A stretch of DNA of 64,000 nucleotides. Source: CAVWNR01 sp963756525 (GTDB lineage: Bacteria > Actinomycetota > Actinomycetes > Mycobacteriales > Jatrophihabitantaceae). Each line of letters opens with the position of its first letter. Position 1 is the stretch's first letter. The stretch lies in NCBI GenBank assembly GCA_963756525.1, contig CAVWNR010000006.1, positions 186,001-250,000 on the forward strand, in the 5' to 3' direction. This document shows positions 15,608 to 25,310 of this stretch, in pieces. Both the position numbers and the translations under genes were made by a program. The notes under the pieces were generated by a model. It had not been told where the DNA came from and did no database searches. It saw only the letters and a list, made by a program, of their open reading frames with translations.

Positions 15608-16971
15608 TCGACCTGGCCGACATCGTCAAGGCCTACGACATCCGGGGCACCGTTCCGGACCAGCTCGACGACGACGTCGCGCGCGCCGTCGGGGCCGCGG
15701 TCGTCGACGTCACCGGTGCGTCGAAACTCGTCACCGCGCACGACATGCGCGAGTCCGGCCCGGGCCTCGCCCGCGCGTTCGCCGAGGGCGCCGGCGCCCG
15801 GGGAGCGGAGGTGGTCGAGGCCGGTCTCGCCTCCACCGACCTGCTCTACTTCGCCTGCGGACACCTCGAACTACCAGGCGCGATGTTCACGGCGAGCCAC
15901 AACCCGGCCCGGTACAACGGCATCAAGCTGTGCCGCGCCGGGGCGGTGCCGATCGGTCAGGACTCCGGGCTCGCCGACATCCGCGACCGCGCGCAGAGCC
16001 ACCTCGACACCGGCGGTGTGTCCGGCGGCCCAGCCCGGGTCGAGCGGACCGACCTGCTCGCCGACTACGCGAGTTACCTCCGGTCGCTGGTCGACCTGTC
16101 CGCGATCCGGCCGCTGACCGTCGTGGTCGACGCCGGCAACGGAATGGCCGGTTACACGGTGCCGGCCGTGCTCGGCGACGCCGTGCTCGACCCGCTGCCG
16201 CTCACCATCGTGCCGCTCTACTTCGAGCTTGACGGCACCTTCCCCAACCACGAGGCCAACCCGCTCGAGCCGGCCAACCTGGTCGACCTGCAGAAGGCCG
16301 TCGTCGAGAACGGCGCCGACATAGGGCTCGCCTTCGACGGTGACGCCGACCGGTGCTTCGTCGTGGATGCGACGGGCGCGGCGGTGTCGCCGAGCGCGAT
16401 CACCGCGCTGGTCGCGACTCGCGAGCTGGCCAAGCACCCCGGCGCCACGATCATCCATAACTTGATCACGTCGCACGCCGTCCCGGAGATCGTCCGCGAG
16501 TACGGCGGGGTGCCGCAGCGGACCAGGGTCGGCCATTCGTTCATCAAGGCGGAGATGGCCCGTACCGACGCGGTGTTCGGCGGCGAGCACTCGGCGCACT
16601 ACTACTTCCGCGATTTCTGGCGCGCCGACACCGGCATGCTCGCCGCGCTGCACGTCCTCGCCGCGCTGGGCGGGCAGCCCGCCACCCTCGCCGAGCTCAC
16701 CGCCCGGTTCGAGCGCTACACGGCGTCCGGAGAGATCAACTCGACGGTGGACGACCAAGCGGGACGGATGGCGGCGGTGCGCGAGGCGTTCGCCGACCGC
16801 GCGGTCGGCACCGACGAGCTGGACGGCCTCACGGTGCAGCTGGCCGACGGCAGCTGGTTCAACGTTCGCCCGTCCAACACCGAGCCGTTGCTGCGACTCA
16901 ACGTCGAGGGTCCCAGCCAGGACGCCATGCGCGCGGTCCGCGACGACGTCCTCGCGGTGCTCCGAGGCTGA
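15604..16971 (+). CDS. manB: Phosphomannomutase/phosphoglucomutase ManB
   Basis: 455 residues of the alpha-D-phosphohexomutase family. It interconverts mannose 6-phosphate and mannose 1-phosphate, feeding GDP-mannose for glycolipids and mannosylated proteins. The catalytic serine is Ser98 in TASHNPARYNG; the Mg2+ loop DGDADR is at 245-250; the sugar-binding GGEHSAHYYF and the phosphate-binding RPSNTEPLLRLN follow. Length and domain order are normal. It heads a plus-strand block with the Trm112-like, SIS, CDF and manA genes, as in mycobacteria. The GTG start is overlapped by the stop of a micro-ORF cassette. Confidence 0.95.
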   Translation: MIDLADIVKAYDIRGTVPDQLDDDVARAVGAAVVDVTGASKLVTAHDMRESGPGLARAFAEGAGARGAEVVEAGLASTDLLYFACGHLELPGAMFTASHNPARYNGIKLCRAGAVPIGQDSGLADIRDRAQSHLDTGGVSGGPARVERTDLLADYASYLRSLVDLSAIRPLTVVVDAGNGMAGYTVPAVLGDAVLDPLPLTIVPLYFELDGTFPNHEANPLEPANLVDLQKAVVENGADIGLAFDGDADRCFVVDATGAAVSPSAITALVATRELAKHPGATIIHNLITSHAVPEIVREYGGVPQRTRVGHSFIKAEMARTDAVFGGEHSAHYYFRDFWRADTGMLAALHVLAALGGQPATLAELTARFERYTASGEINSTVDDQAGRMAAVREAFADRAVGTDELDGLTVQLADGSWFNVRPSNTEPLLRLNVEGPSQDAMRAVRDDVLAVLRG

Positions 16972-16990
16972 CCGACTCACGGGGAGCGAG

Positions 16991-17194
16991 ATGTCCATCG
17001 ACCCAGACCTGTTGGCGATCCTGGCCTGCCCGAGCGACGACCATGCGCCGCTGCGGCTGGAGACCCGCGGCGACGCGGAGGTTCTCGTCTGTACCAACTG
17101 CCTGACGTCGTTCCCTATCCGCGACGGCATCCCGGTGCTGCTGCTCGACGACGCGACGCCGGGACCGAAGGGCATAGGCAAGCCAGCGCAATGA
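16991..17194 (+). CDS. Trm112-family small zinc-ribbon protein
   Basis: 67 residues. DPDLLAILACPSDDHAPL, a CTNC pair (Cys34, Cys37) with Cys13, and FPIRDGIPVLLLDDA are the hallmarks of the Trm112/UPF0434 family. Eukaryotic and archaeal Trm112 activates methyltransferases; the bacterial role is unsettled. ATG has GGGGAGCGAG just upstream. Its stop codon overlaps the first ATG of the nine-unit micro-ORF array, so a ribosome finishing here would enter the array before reaching the SIS-domain gene. Confidence 0.9.
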   Translation: MSIDPDLLAILACPSDDHAPLRLETRGDAEVLVCTNCLTSFPIRDGIPVLLLDDATPGPKGIGKPAQ

Positions 17195-17478
17195 GCACCG
17201 AGCGACGCTTGCGGAGCGAGCAATGAGCACCGAGCGACGCTTGCGGAGCGAGCAATGAGCACCGAGCGACGCTTGCGGAGCGAGCAATGAGCACCGAGCG
17301 ACGCTTGCGGAGCGAGCAATGAGCACCGAGCGACGCTTGCGGAGCGAGCAATGAGCACCGAGCGACGCTTGCGGAGCGAGCAATGAGCGACGAGCGACGC
17401 TTGCGGAGCGAGCAATGAGCGACGAGCGACGCTTGCGGAGCGAGCAATGAGCGACGAGCGACGCTTGCGGAGCGAGCA
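17191..17478 (+). repeat. Nine tandem 32-bp micro-ORF cassettes (MIRU-like)
   Basis: Exactly nine 32-bp units fill the space between two genes with no spacer. Each unit starts with ATGAGC, contains GGAG at unit positions 23-26 (six bases before the next ATG), and encodes an 11-codon frame whose TGA overlaps the next ATG as ATGA. Units 1-6 encode MSTERRLRSEQ and units 7-9 encode MSDERRLRSEQ; copies within each group are identical. The first ATG overlaps the Trm112-like stop and the last TGA overlaps the SIS gene ATG. The layout resembles mycobacterial MIRUs, which also sit at stop/start overlaps. Confidence 0.97.
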
Positions 17479-18630
17479 ATGAGTTTCGACGAGTCGCTGC
17501 TCGACGACGCCGACCTGCTCGCCCGGCGCGACGCCGGCCGGCTGCTCTGGGCGCTGGCGACCGCAGGCGCCCAGGTGCGGCACGCGGCGTCGGTCATCGG
17601 CGAGTTCGCTCCGGAGCGGCTGGCCGGGCAGGGCACGCCGCGCGCACTGCTCGTGGCCACCGACGCGGCGGGGGCGGGCAGCTCGCGGGTGCTTGCCCGG
17701 CTGGCCGCACCGTCGGCGCCGAGCATCGCGTGGAACGGCCCGGACCTGCCGCGTTGGGCCGGACCGGCCGACGCGCTCCTCGTCGCCTCGCTGGACGGGC
17801 GCCATCCCCGCCTGGTCGGGCTCGTCGAGCAGGGCGTGCATCGCGGTCTCGCCGTCGCGGTGGTGGCGCCCGCCGGTTCCCCAGCGGCCGAGGCTGCGGG
17901 ACGCGCGCCGGTCGCCGAACTCGCCGCTGACCTGCACCGGCGCGCCGCGCGCTGGAGCCTGCTCACGCCGCTGCTGCAGGCAGCCACCTCGCTCGGCGTG
18001 ATCACCTTGCCGGACGGCCTGCTCGCGCAGGTCGCCGACGCCCTGGACGTCACCGCGGAGTCCTGCCGGCCGACCGGCGACTCCTTGACCAACCCGGCCA
18101 AGTCGATGGCCATCGAATTCGCCGAGACGGTGCCGCTGATCGCCGGCGCCGGCGTGCTCGCCGGGGTGGCGGCCCGGCTGGTGAGCGACACGCTGCAGCT
18201 GTTCGCGGGCACCGTGGCGGTCCCGGTCGGATTGCCGGACGGCGTCGCCGCGGCCGGCGCGGTGCTGCGCGGCAGCCCGCAGGAGTCGGGTGACGACGAC
18301 TTCTTCCACGACCGCGAGTCAGACCTCGCCGTGCGACGTCCCCGGCTGCTGATCATCGGCGACGAGGGCGACCCCGACGACCCGGCGCTCGGCCCGCGCT
18401 CGTCGGCGGAGCTGCAGCTGGACGAGGTGGCCGCGCGGCGCGCTGCTGCTGCCCTGCACGGCATCGCCACCCAGCGCGGGCTGCGCTCGTCGACCGTCGA
18501 CGTCCCGCACGGACCGCCGCTCGCCCGGTTCGCCGCGGCGACCGCATTCGGCGACTTCACCGCCACGTACCTCGCGCTCGGCCTGGGGATCGACCCGTCC
18601 GAGCCGCTCCCCGGAGAACTGCCGCATTGA
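17479..18630 (+). CDS. SIS-domain phosphosugar isomerase-like protein (Rv3256c type)
   Basis: 383 residues. It belongs to the actinobacterial group between manB and manA related to bifunctional phosphoglucose/phosphomannose isomerases, with two sugar-isomerase (SIS) folds (about 55-160 and 215-375). SLTNPAKSMAIEFAETVPLIAGAGVLA contains the likely sugar-phosphate contact segment. Catalytic residues of true isomerases are not obvious, so activity is uncertain; a role in mannose-6-phosphate supply or its control fits the neighbours. The ATG is the last start of the micro-ORF array and has GGAG from unit nine as ribosome site. Its TGA overlaps a TTG that opens another micro-ORF. Confidence 0.82.
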   Translation: MSFDESLLDDADLLARRDAGRLLWALATAGAQVRHAASVIGEFAPERLAGQGTPRALLVATDAAGAGSSRVLARLAAPSAPSIAWNGPDLPRWAGPADALLVASLDGRHPRLVGLVEQGVHRGLAVAVVAPAGSPAAEAAGRAPVAELAADLHRRAARWSLLTPLLQAATSLGVITLPDGLLAQVADALDVTAESCRPTGDSLTNPAKSMAIEFAETVPLIAGAGVLAGVAARLVSDTLQLFAGTVAVPVGLPDGVAAAGAVLRGSPQESGDDDFFHDRESDLAVRRPRLLIIGDEGDPDDPALGPRSSAELQLDEVAARRAAAALHGIATQRGLRSSTVDVPHGPPLARFAAATAFGDFTATYLALGLGIDPSEPLPGELPH

Positions 18631-18659
18631 GCCACCCCACGAAAGCACCCCGACATTGA
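18627..18659 (+). promoter_or_regulatory. 29-nt micro-ORF cassette bridging SIS and CDF genes
   Basis: TTG overlapping the SIS stop (TTGA) opens a 10-codon frame (LSHPTKAPRH) whose TGA overlaps the TTG start of the CDF gene (TTGA). The core CACCCCACGAAAGCACCCC (18633-18651) is the manB-leader core with one change. Confidence 0.5.
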
Positions 18660-19579
18660 GTGCGTCGGGCGGGTCCAAGGCCGTCCTGGCGGCGCTCGCA
18701 GCGAACCTCGGCATCGCATTGATCAAGTTCGTCGCGTTCGTGATCACCGGCTCCTCGTCGATGCTCGCCGAGGGTGTGCACTCGGTCGTCGACTCCGGCA
18801 ACCAGATGCTGCTGCTCGTCGGCGCGCGGCGCTCCCGCCGCGCCGCCGACGCCGAGCACCCGTTCGGGTACGGACGCGACCGCTACGTCTACGGGTTCCT
18901 CGTCGCGCTGATGCTCTTCTCCGGCGGCGGCCTGTTCGCGCTCTTCGAGGGCGTCCAGAAGATCCGCCGTCCGCACCACCTGGACGACGTCGCGGTCGCG
19001 ATCGGCGTGCTGGCCGTGGCGATCGTGCTCGAGTCCTTCTCGCTGCGCACGGCGGTGCGCGAGTCGCGCCACCTCAAAGGCGGCGAGAGCTGGATCGGCT
19101 TTGTCCGCCACGCGAAGGTTCCCGACCTGCCGATCGTGCTGCTCGAGGACGTTGCCGCGCTCACCGGGCTGCTGTTCGCCCTGATCGGCGTGGGCCTGAC
19201 CGCGTTGACCGGCAACGCCGTCTGGGATGGCATCGGCACGACCGCCATCGGCGCGCTGCTCGTGTCGGTCGCCTGCGTGCTGGTCGTCGAGACCAAGAGC
19301 CTGCTGCTCGGGGAGTCCGCCGCCCCGGCGGCGCAGCGCGCGATCGCCGCCAACCTCACCGGCCCGGGCGTCGACCGGGTGATCCACCTGCGCACCATGC
19401 ATCTCGGCCCGGACGAACTGCTGGTCGCGGCCAAACTCGCCATGCCGCCCGCGGCCACCGTCGCGGACATGGCTGCGGCGATCGACGCCGCCGAGGCCCG
19501 GGTGCGCGCAGCGGTGCCGTCCGCCCGGGTGATCTACCTCGAGCCGGATGTTGACCGCTCCCGCACCGCCGACGCATAG
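18656..19579 (+). CDS. Cation diffusion facilitator (CDF) family metal transporter
   Basis: 307 residues with about five to six hydrophobic segments between residues 8 and 225 and a cytoplasmic C-terminal domain (230-300). CDF antiporters export divalent metals such as Zn2+, Mn2+ or Fe2+ in exchange for protons. The first half of the metal site is HSVVD (His42, Asp46); the second site near residue 160 reads LLEDVAAL, with Glu-Asp instead of the common His-Asp, which shifts metal preference. TTG is taken as start since no ATG or GTG lies before the first membrane helix and a micro-ORF ends across it. Placement inside the mannose block may reflect Mn2+ or Mg2+ need; that is a guess. Confidence 0.85.
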   Translation: MSASGGSKAVLAALAANLGIALIKFVAFVITGSSSMLAEGVHSVVDSGNQMLLLVGARRSRRAADAEHPFGYGRDRYVYGFLVALMLFSGGGLFALFEGVQKIRRPHHLDDVAVAIGVLAVAIVLESFSLRTAVRESRHLKGGESWIGFVRHAKVPDLPIVLLEDVAALTGLLFALIGVGLTALTGNAVWDGIGTTAIGALLVSVACVLVVETKSLLLGESAAPAAQRAIAANLTGPGVDRVIHLRTMHLGPDELLVAAKLAMPPAATVADMAAAIDAAEARVRAAVPSARVIYLEPDVDRSRTADA

Positions 19580-19582
19580 GAT
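19577..19582 (+). promoter_or_regulatory. Candidate -10 (TAGGAT) for leaderless manA
   Basis: TAGGAT, then six bases, then the manA GTG. The TAG is the stop codon of the CDF gene, the same overlap as between gnd and fbiC. No convincing -35 was seen. Confidence 0.45.
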
Positions 19583-19588
19583 CGCGCG

Positions 19589-20752
19589 GTGCCGGTGCCC
19601 GCGGTGTTCGTCCTGGACGGCGTGATCCGTCACTACGGGTGGGGTTCCCCCACCGCGATCCCGCAGCTGCTCGGTATCGAGCCGGACGGCCGGCCGGCCG
19701 CCGAGCTGTGGCTGGGCGCCCACCCCGACGACCCGTCCGGCGTCCCGGATCGCGGCACCACACTGGACAAGCTGATCGACGCCGATCCCGAGGCGCTGCT
19801 CGGCGCCGATGTGCTCGCCCGGTTCGGCCCGCGGCTGCCGTTCCTGGTCAAGATCCTCGCCGCCGAGAAGGCGCTCTCCATCCAGGTGCATCCCGACCTC
19901 GCGCAGGCGCGGGCCGGCTTCGCCGCCGAGGACGCCCGGGGCGTGCCACGTGACGCGCCGCAGCGCAACTACCGCGACGCCAACCACAAGCCCGAACTGC
20001 TCTGCGCGCTCACCCCCTTCGACGCGCTGTGCGGGTTCCGTCCGGCGGCCGGCACGCTGCGGCTGCTCGACGAGCTGAACCTGGCGGAGCTGGCGCCGAT
20101 CCGCGACGCGTTGGCCGGCCCGGACGGGCTGCGGGCCGCGTTCACCGCGGTGCTGACGCTGGACGACCCGGCGTCGGTCGCGGCCGTGCTGGCCAAGCGG
20201 GCCGGCGCCCTCAGCGGCGAGTGGGCCGGCGTGGCCCGTGCGGTGAGCCTGGTCGCCGGCGACTTCCCGGGCGACGTCGGGGTGGTGCTCTCGCTGCTGC
20301 TCAACGACGTACGGCTGCAGCCGGGCGAGGCGATCTATCTCGGCGCCGGCAACCTGCACGCCTACCTGCGGGGCACCGGCGTCGAGTTCATGGCGAACAG
20401 CGACAACGTCCTGCGCTGCGGACTCACCGACAAGCACGTCGACGTCGACGAGTTGCTGAAGATCACGCGGTTCGTGGAACTGCCCGATCCGCGCTGCCCC
20501 GCCGACGACGGCCGGTTCCGGGTACCGGTCCCCGACTTCGAACTCCGTGCTCTCGAGGTGGGCTCGGGATCCTGCGCGCTCGACCGCGTCGGACCGCGCA
20601 TCCTGCTCTGCGCAGGCGGCGAGATCACCGTCGACGCGGATGGCACCGGCATCGAGCTGACGCCGGGCCGGGCCGCGTTCGTGGCCGCGCGGCAGCAGGC
20701 GTTGCGGATGAGCGGGACCGGCAACGCCTTCCTGGCAAGCGTCGGGACGTAA
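19589..20752 (+). CDS. manA: Mannose-6-phosphate isomerase, class I (ManA)
   Basis: 387 residues, a type I zinc phosphomannose isomerase that interconverts fructose 6-phosphate and mannose 6-phosphate and so supplies ManB. The N-terminal DGVIRHYGWGSPTAIPQLLG, AELWLGAHPDDPS, zinc-ligand region KILAAEKALSIQVHPDLAQA and the QPGEAIYLGAGNLHAYLRG cupin segment are all present, with YLRGTGVEFMANSDNVLRCGLTDKH cut across by the second metal ligand. Length is normal. The GTG start stands six bases behind a -10-like TAGGAT, so it is probably leaderless. Confidence 0.95.
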   Translation: MPVPAVFVLDGVIRHYGWGSPTAIPQLLGIEPDGRPAAELWLGAHPDDPSGVPDRGTTLDKLIDADPEALLGADVLARFGPRLPFLVKILAAEKALSIQVHPDLAQARAGFAAEDARGVPRDAPQRNYRDANHKPELLCALTPFDALCGFRPAAGTLRLLDELNLAELAPIRDALAGPDGLRAAFTAVLTLDDPASVAAVLAKRAGALSGEWAGVARAVSLVAGDFPGDVGVVLSLLLNDVRLQPGEAIYLGAGNLHAYLRGTGVEFMANSDNVLRCGLTDKHVDVDELLKITRFVELPDPRCPADDGRFRVPVPDFELRALEVGSGSCALDRVGPRILLCAGGEITVDADGTGIELTPGRAAFVAARQQALRMSGTGNAFLASVGT

Positions 20753-20814
20753 CCCGCTTTTCTAGCGATCAGCTAGGGATTGACACGCCGAACCCCGGGG
20801 GACAGGGTGGGCGC

Positions 20815-22218
20815 ATGGCTCTGTGGAGGCCCGATCCCACGTTCTACCCCTCGCCCCGCGAGGCCGCCGCGGCACCGCCGGAGAAGCTCGCCTACGTCGC
20901 GGCCTTCTCCCGGCCGGCCGATACGCCGGATGCGATCGCCGTCGTCGACGTCGATCCGGCGTCCGCGCGCTACGGCAACGTCGTCGGCTTCACCGAGCTG
21001 CCCTACACCGGCGACGAGCTGCACCACTTCGGCTGGAACGCCTGCTCGAGCGCGCTGTGCCCGTACGCGCCGCATCCGCACGTCGAGCGCCGCTACCTGG
21101 TCGTGCCCGGCCTGCGCTCGTCGCGGTTCTACATCCTCGACACGAAGGACGAGCCCACCGCGCCCCGGCTGGTCAAGGTGCTCGAACCCGAGGAGCTGGC
21201 CAAGCGCGCCGGCTACAGCCGCCCGCACACCATCCACTGCGGCCCGGAAGGGATCTACGTCTCCTGCCTCGGCGGGGCCGGCGAGGAAGGCCCGGGCGGG
21301 GTGGCGATACTGGACCACAACTCGTTCGAGGTGCTGGGCCGGTGGGAGGTCGACCGCGGCGACCAGTACCTGGCCTACGACCTGTGGTGGCACATCGCCC
21401 ACGACATCGCGGTGACCTCCGAGTGGGGAACGCCCGCGATGATCGAGGACGGCGTCGTCCCGGAGCTGCTGCTCGCCAAGAAATACGGCCACCGGATGCA
21501 CTTCTGGGACCTGCGCAAGCGCAAGCTGACCCAGACGCTGGACCTCGGCGAGGAGCATCAGATGGTGCTCGAGCTGCGCCCGGCCCACGACCCCACCAAG
21601 AAGTGGGGATTCGTCGGCGTGGTCGTCAGCGTCGAGGACCTCTCGGCGTCGGTGTGGCTCTGGCACGAGGACGGCGGCCGGTTCACGGTCGAGAAGGTGA
21701 TCAGCATCCCCGCCGAGGTCGCCCCAGCGGAGGAGCTTCCGCCGCTGCTGCAGGGCTTCGGCGCGGTGCCGCCGCTGGTCACCGACATCGACCTGTCGGT
21801 CGACGACCGGTTCCTCTACGTCTCCTGCTGGGGCACCGGTGAGCTCAAGCAGTACGACGTCGGCGACCCGTCCCATCCGCGGGAAACCGCGTCGGTGCGC
21901 GTCGGCGGCATCGGCGCCGAGCGGCCGCACCCGGCCAAGCCGGACGCGCCGCTGCGCGGCGGCCCGCAGATGGTCGAGGTGAGCCGCGACGGCAAGCGGG
22001 TGTACTTCACCAACTCGCTCTACGGCGCGTGGGACGAGCAGTTCTACCCGGGCGGGGTCGGCGCCTGGATGGCCAAGGTGGACGTCGACCCGGCATCCGG
22101 CGGCATGGCGCTCGACGAGCGATTCTTCCCCGAGGGCGCGGCGTTCCGCGGCCGGCGGGTGCACCAGGTGCGGCTGCAGGGCGGCGACGCGTCCAGCGAC
22201 TCCTACTGCTATCCGTGA
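20815..22218 (+). CDS. Selenium-binding protein 1 family (SBP56; methanethiol oxidase-like)
   Basis: 467 residues of the SBP56/MtoX family, a beta-propeller protein; characterised members oxidise methanethiol to formaldehyde, hydrogen peroxide and sulfide with copper. The conserved metal/thiol region HHFGWNACSSALC (70-82) and later His-rich stretches (SRPHTIHCGPEGIYVS, DLWWHIAHDIAVTSEWGTP, ISGHMHFWD-like HRMHFWDLRKRK, ERPHPAKPDAPLRGGPQMVEVS) are intact. ATG follows GGGTGGG. No signal peptide is seen, whereas some MtoX proteins are exported. The next membrane-protein gene overlaps its stop by 4 nt, marking a two-gene operon. Methanethiol oxidation is inferred from family only. Confidence 0.9.
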   Translation: MALWRPDPTFYPSPREAAAAPPEKLAYVAAFSRPADTPDAIAVVDVDPASARYGNVVGFTELPYTGDELHHFGWNACSSALCPYAPHPHVERRYLVVPGLRSSRFYILDTKDEPTAPRLVKVLEPEELAKRAGYSRPHTIHCGPEGIYVSCLGGAGEEGPGGVAILDHNSFEVLGRWEVDRGDQYLAYDLWWHIAHDIAVTSEWGTPAMIEDGVVPELLLAKKYGHRMHFWDLRKRKLTQTLDLGEEHQMVLELRPAHDPTKKWGFVGVVVSVEDLSASVWLWHEDGGRFTVEKVISIPAEVAPAEELPPLLQGFGAVPPLVTDIDLSVDDRFLYVSCWGTGELKQYDVGDPSHPRETASVRVGGIGAERPHPAKPDAPLRGGPQMVEVSRDGKRVYFTNSLYGAWDEQFYPGGVGAWMAKVDVDPASGGMALDERFFPEGAAFRGRRVHQVRLQGGDASSDSYCYP

Positions 22219-22847
22219 ACACCGGCCAGCTGGTGACGCTGGCGTTGCTCGGCGTCTTCCACGGCGTGAACCCGGGGATGGGGTGGCTGTTCGCCGTCTC
22301 GATCGGCATGCAGGAGCGCAGCAGGCGCTCGCTGATCCTCGCGCTGCCGGCCATCGCGCTCGGCCACGAGGCCGCGATCGGTGTCATGGTCGTCGTGCTG
22401 ACCGCCAGCAGTTCGCTGTTCACCGCCAAGGTCGTCGTGCTGGTGGGCGGCACGCTGCTGCTCGGCTTCGGCGTCTGGCAGCTGTGGTCGAAGCGGCACG
22501 TGCGCTGGGTCGGGATGCGGCTCAATCGCTGGCAGCTGGCCGGCTGGTCGTTCGTCATGTCGTCGGCGCACGGCGCCGGGCTGATGCTGCTGCCGGTGTT
22601 CGTCTTCCCGGTGGACGAGCACGTCAGCGCGCTCGACCTGCACCGCGGCGTCGTGCCGGTGCTGGTCACCGCCGCCGTCGCGCTCGTGGTGCACGTCGGC
22701 GCGATGATCGTGACCTGCGGGGCCGTGGCGCTGGTGGTCTACCAGGTGGCCGGCTTGTCGTTCCTGCGCTCGATCTGGCTGAACCTCGACCGGGTGTGGG
22801 CGTTCGCGCTCGTCGGGGCGGGGACGGCGACGCTGCTGAGCGCCTGA
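22215..22847 (+). CDS. Polytopic membrane protein paired with SBP56 (transporter-like)
   Basis: 210 residues with about six hydrophobic segments (roughly 5-25, 40-60, 68-88, 115-135, 150-175, 185-208). The first helix carries HGVNPGMGWL and a later loop SSAHGAGLML, intramembrane His motifs reminiscent of the NicO/RcnA and LysE-like metal or solute exporters. GTG overlaps the SBP56 stop (GTGA), so the two products should be made together. Since SBP56 enzymes need copper and release sulfide, a metal-loading or export role is plausible, but no function is established. A hydrophilic Lys/Arg loop around 95-105 suggests an inside loop. Confidence 0.8.
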   Translation: MNTGQLVTLALLGVFHGVNPGMGWLFAVSIGMQERSRRSLILALPAIALGHEAAIGVMVVVLTASSSLFTAKVVVLVGGTLLLGFGVWQLWSKRHVRWVGMRLNRWQLAGWSFVMSSAHGAGLMLLPVFVFPVDEHVSALDLHRGVVPVLVTAAVALVVHVGAMIVTCGAVALVVYQVAGLSFLRSIWLNLDRVWAFALVGAGTATLLSA

Positions 22848-22884
22848 CCCGCGTGTCTGTGCGAATAACTTGACACGCCCGTGG

Positions 22885-22890
22885 TAGGTT
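22885..22890 (+). promoter_or_regulatory. Candidate -10 (TAGGTT) for the MerR-SAHH frame
   Basis: TAGGTT followed by six bases and GTG at 22897 fits a leaderless start. A TTGACA at 22870-22875 is only 9 bp upstream, too close to be its -35. The surrounding 22868-22891 is an imperfect dyad (AACTTGACAC / GTGGTAGGTT) that may be a MerR autoregulatory site. Confidence 0.4.
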
Positions 22891-22896
22891 TGCGGA

Positions 22897-24762
<1,866 letters not shown>

Positions 24763-24819
24763 GGGCGGCGCCGGGAAACGCGTTGGCAGGGTCGTACCCG
24801 CGTGCCAGGCTTCGTGGGT

Positions 24820-25310
24820 ATGACGCAGACACTTCTCGCGGTCGGCACTCGTAAGGGGCTCTTCCTCGGTCGCAGTGCCGACCGGCGGCACTGGGAATTC
24901 ATCGGTCCGGCGTTTCCCATTGCACGCGGTGTATGCCGCGGCCATCGACACCCGGGGCGCCGCGCCGCGGCTGCTCGCCGGCGCCGACAGCGAGCACTGG
25001 GGGCCGCGTGGCCTACAACTTCCCGATCGCGGCGGACGGCAAGCGCTGGCCGCCCGATGCGACCTGCCGGGTCTACCGCACCGAGGACGCCGGCGTCTCG
25101 TGGACGCCGCTGGCTGACGGTCTGCCGCACAGCGACTTCTACGACGTCGTCCTCCGCGACGCGATGTGCGCGGACGATGCCGACCCGGCGGGCGTGTACT
25201 TCGGCACCCGCGGTGGCCTGCTCTACGCCAGCGACGACGAGGGCGAGCACTGGCAAGAGCTCGCCGAGCATCTACCTGACGTGCTCTGCGTGCGGGCGGC
25301 CGTCGTGTGA
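24820..25310 (+). pseudogene. Decayed BNR/sialidase-like beta-propeller protein
   Basis: Three frames must be joined to follow the family pattern. Frame one gives MTQTLLAVGTRKGLFLGRS up to GPAFP; an extra T near 24920 shifts to LHAVYAAAIDTRGAAPRLLAGADSEHWGP; then near 25013 the frame changes again to VAYNFPIAADGKRWPPDATCRVYRTEDAGVSW and runs to LPDVLCVRAAVV. Intact actinobacterial relatives have several more BNR repeats between SEHWGP and the AYNFP-like segment, so a deletion of roughly 200 codons has occurred as well. The start and end are both preserved. The next gene, a MoaD-like one, is its usual partner and is also broken. Function of the intact family is unclear. Confidence 0.8.

Noticed and set aside
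17191..17478. CRISPR array
   Set aside because: Units are directly adjacent with no unique spacers, each contains a start, ribosome site and stop, and there are no cas genes.
15871..18309. An 812-codon open frame on the minus strand across manB and the repeat array
   Set aside because: It is antisense to well-supported genes, has low-complexity Arg/Gly/His composition and no family-like motif; long spurious frames are normal at this GC content.
20780..20785. TTGACA as -35 for the SBP56 gene
   Set aside because: No -10-like hexamer lies 16-19 bp downstream; that stretch is G-rich up to the ATG.
22870..22875. TTGACA as -35 for the MerR-SAHH frame
   Set aside because: Only 9 bp separate it from TAGGTT and nothing suitable lies 17 bp downstream before the start codon.
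22848..22896. SAH riboswitch before ahcY
   Set aside because: The gap is only 49 bp with a start probably at the first transcribed base; there is no room for the aptamer.
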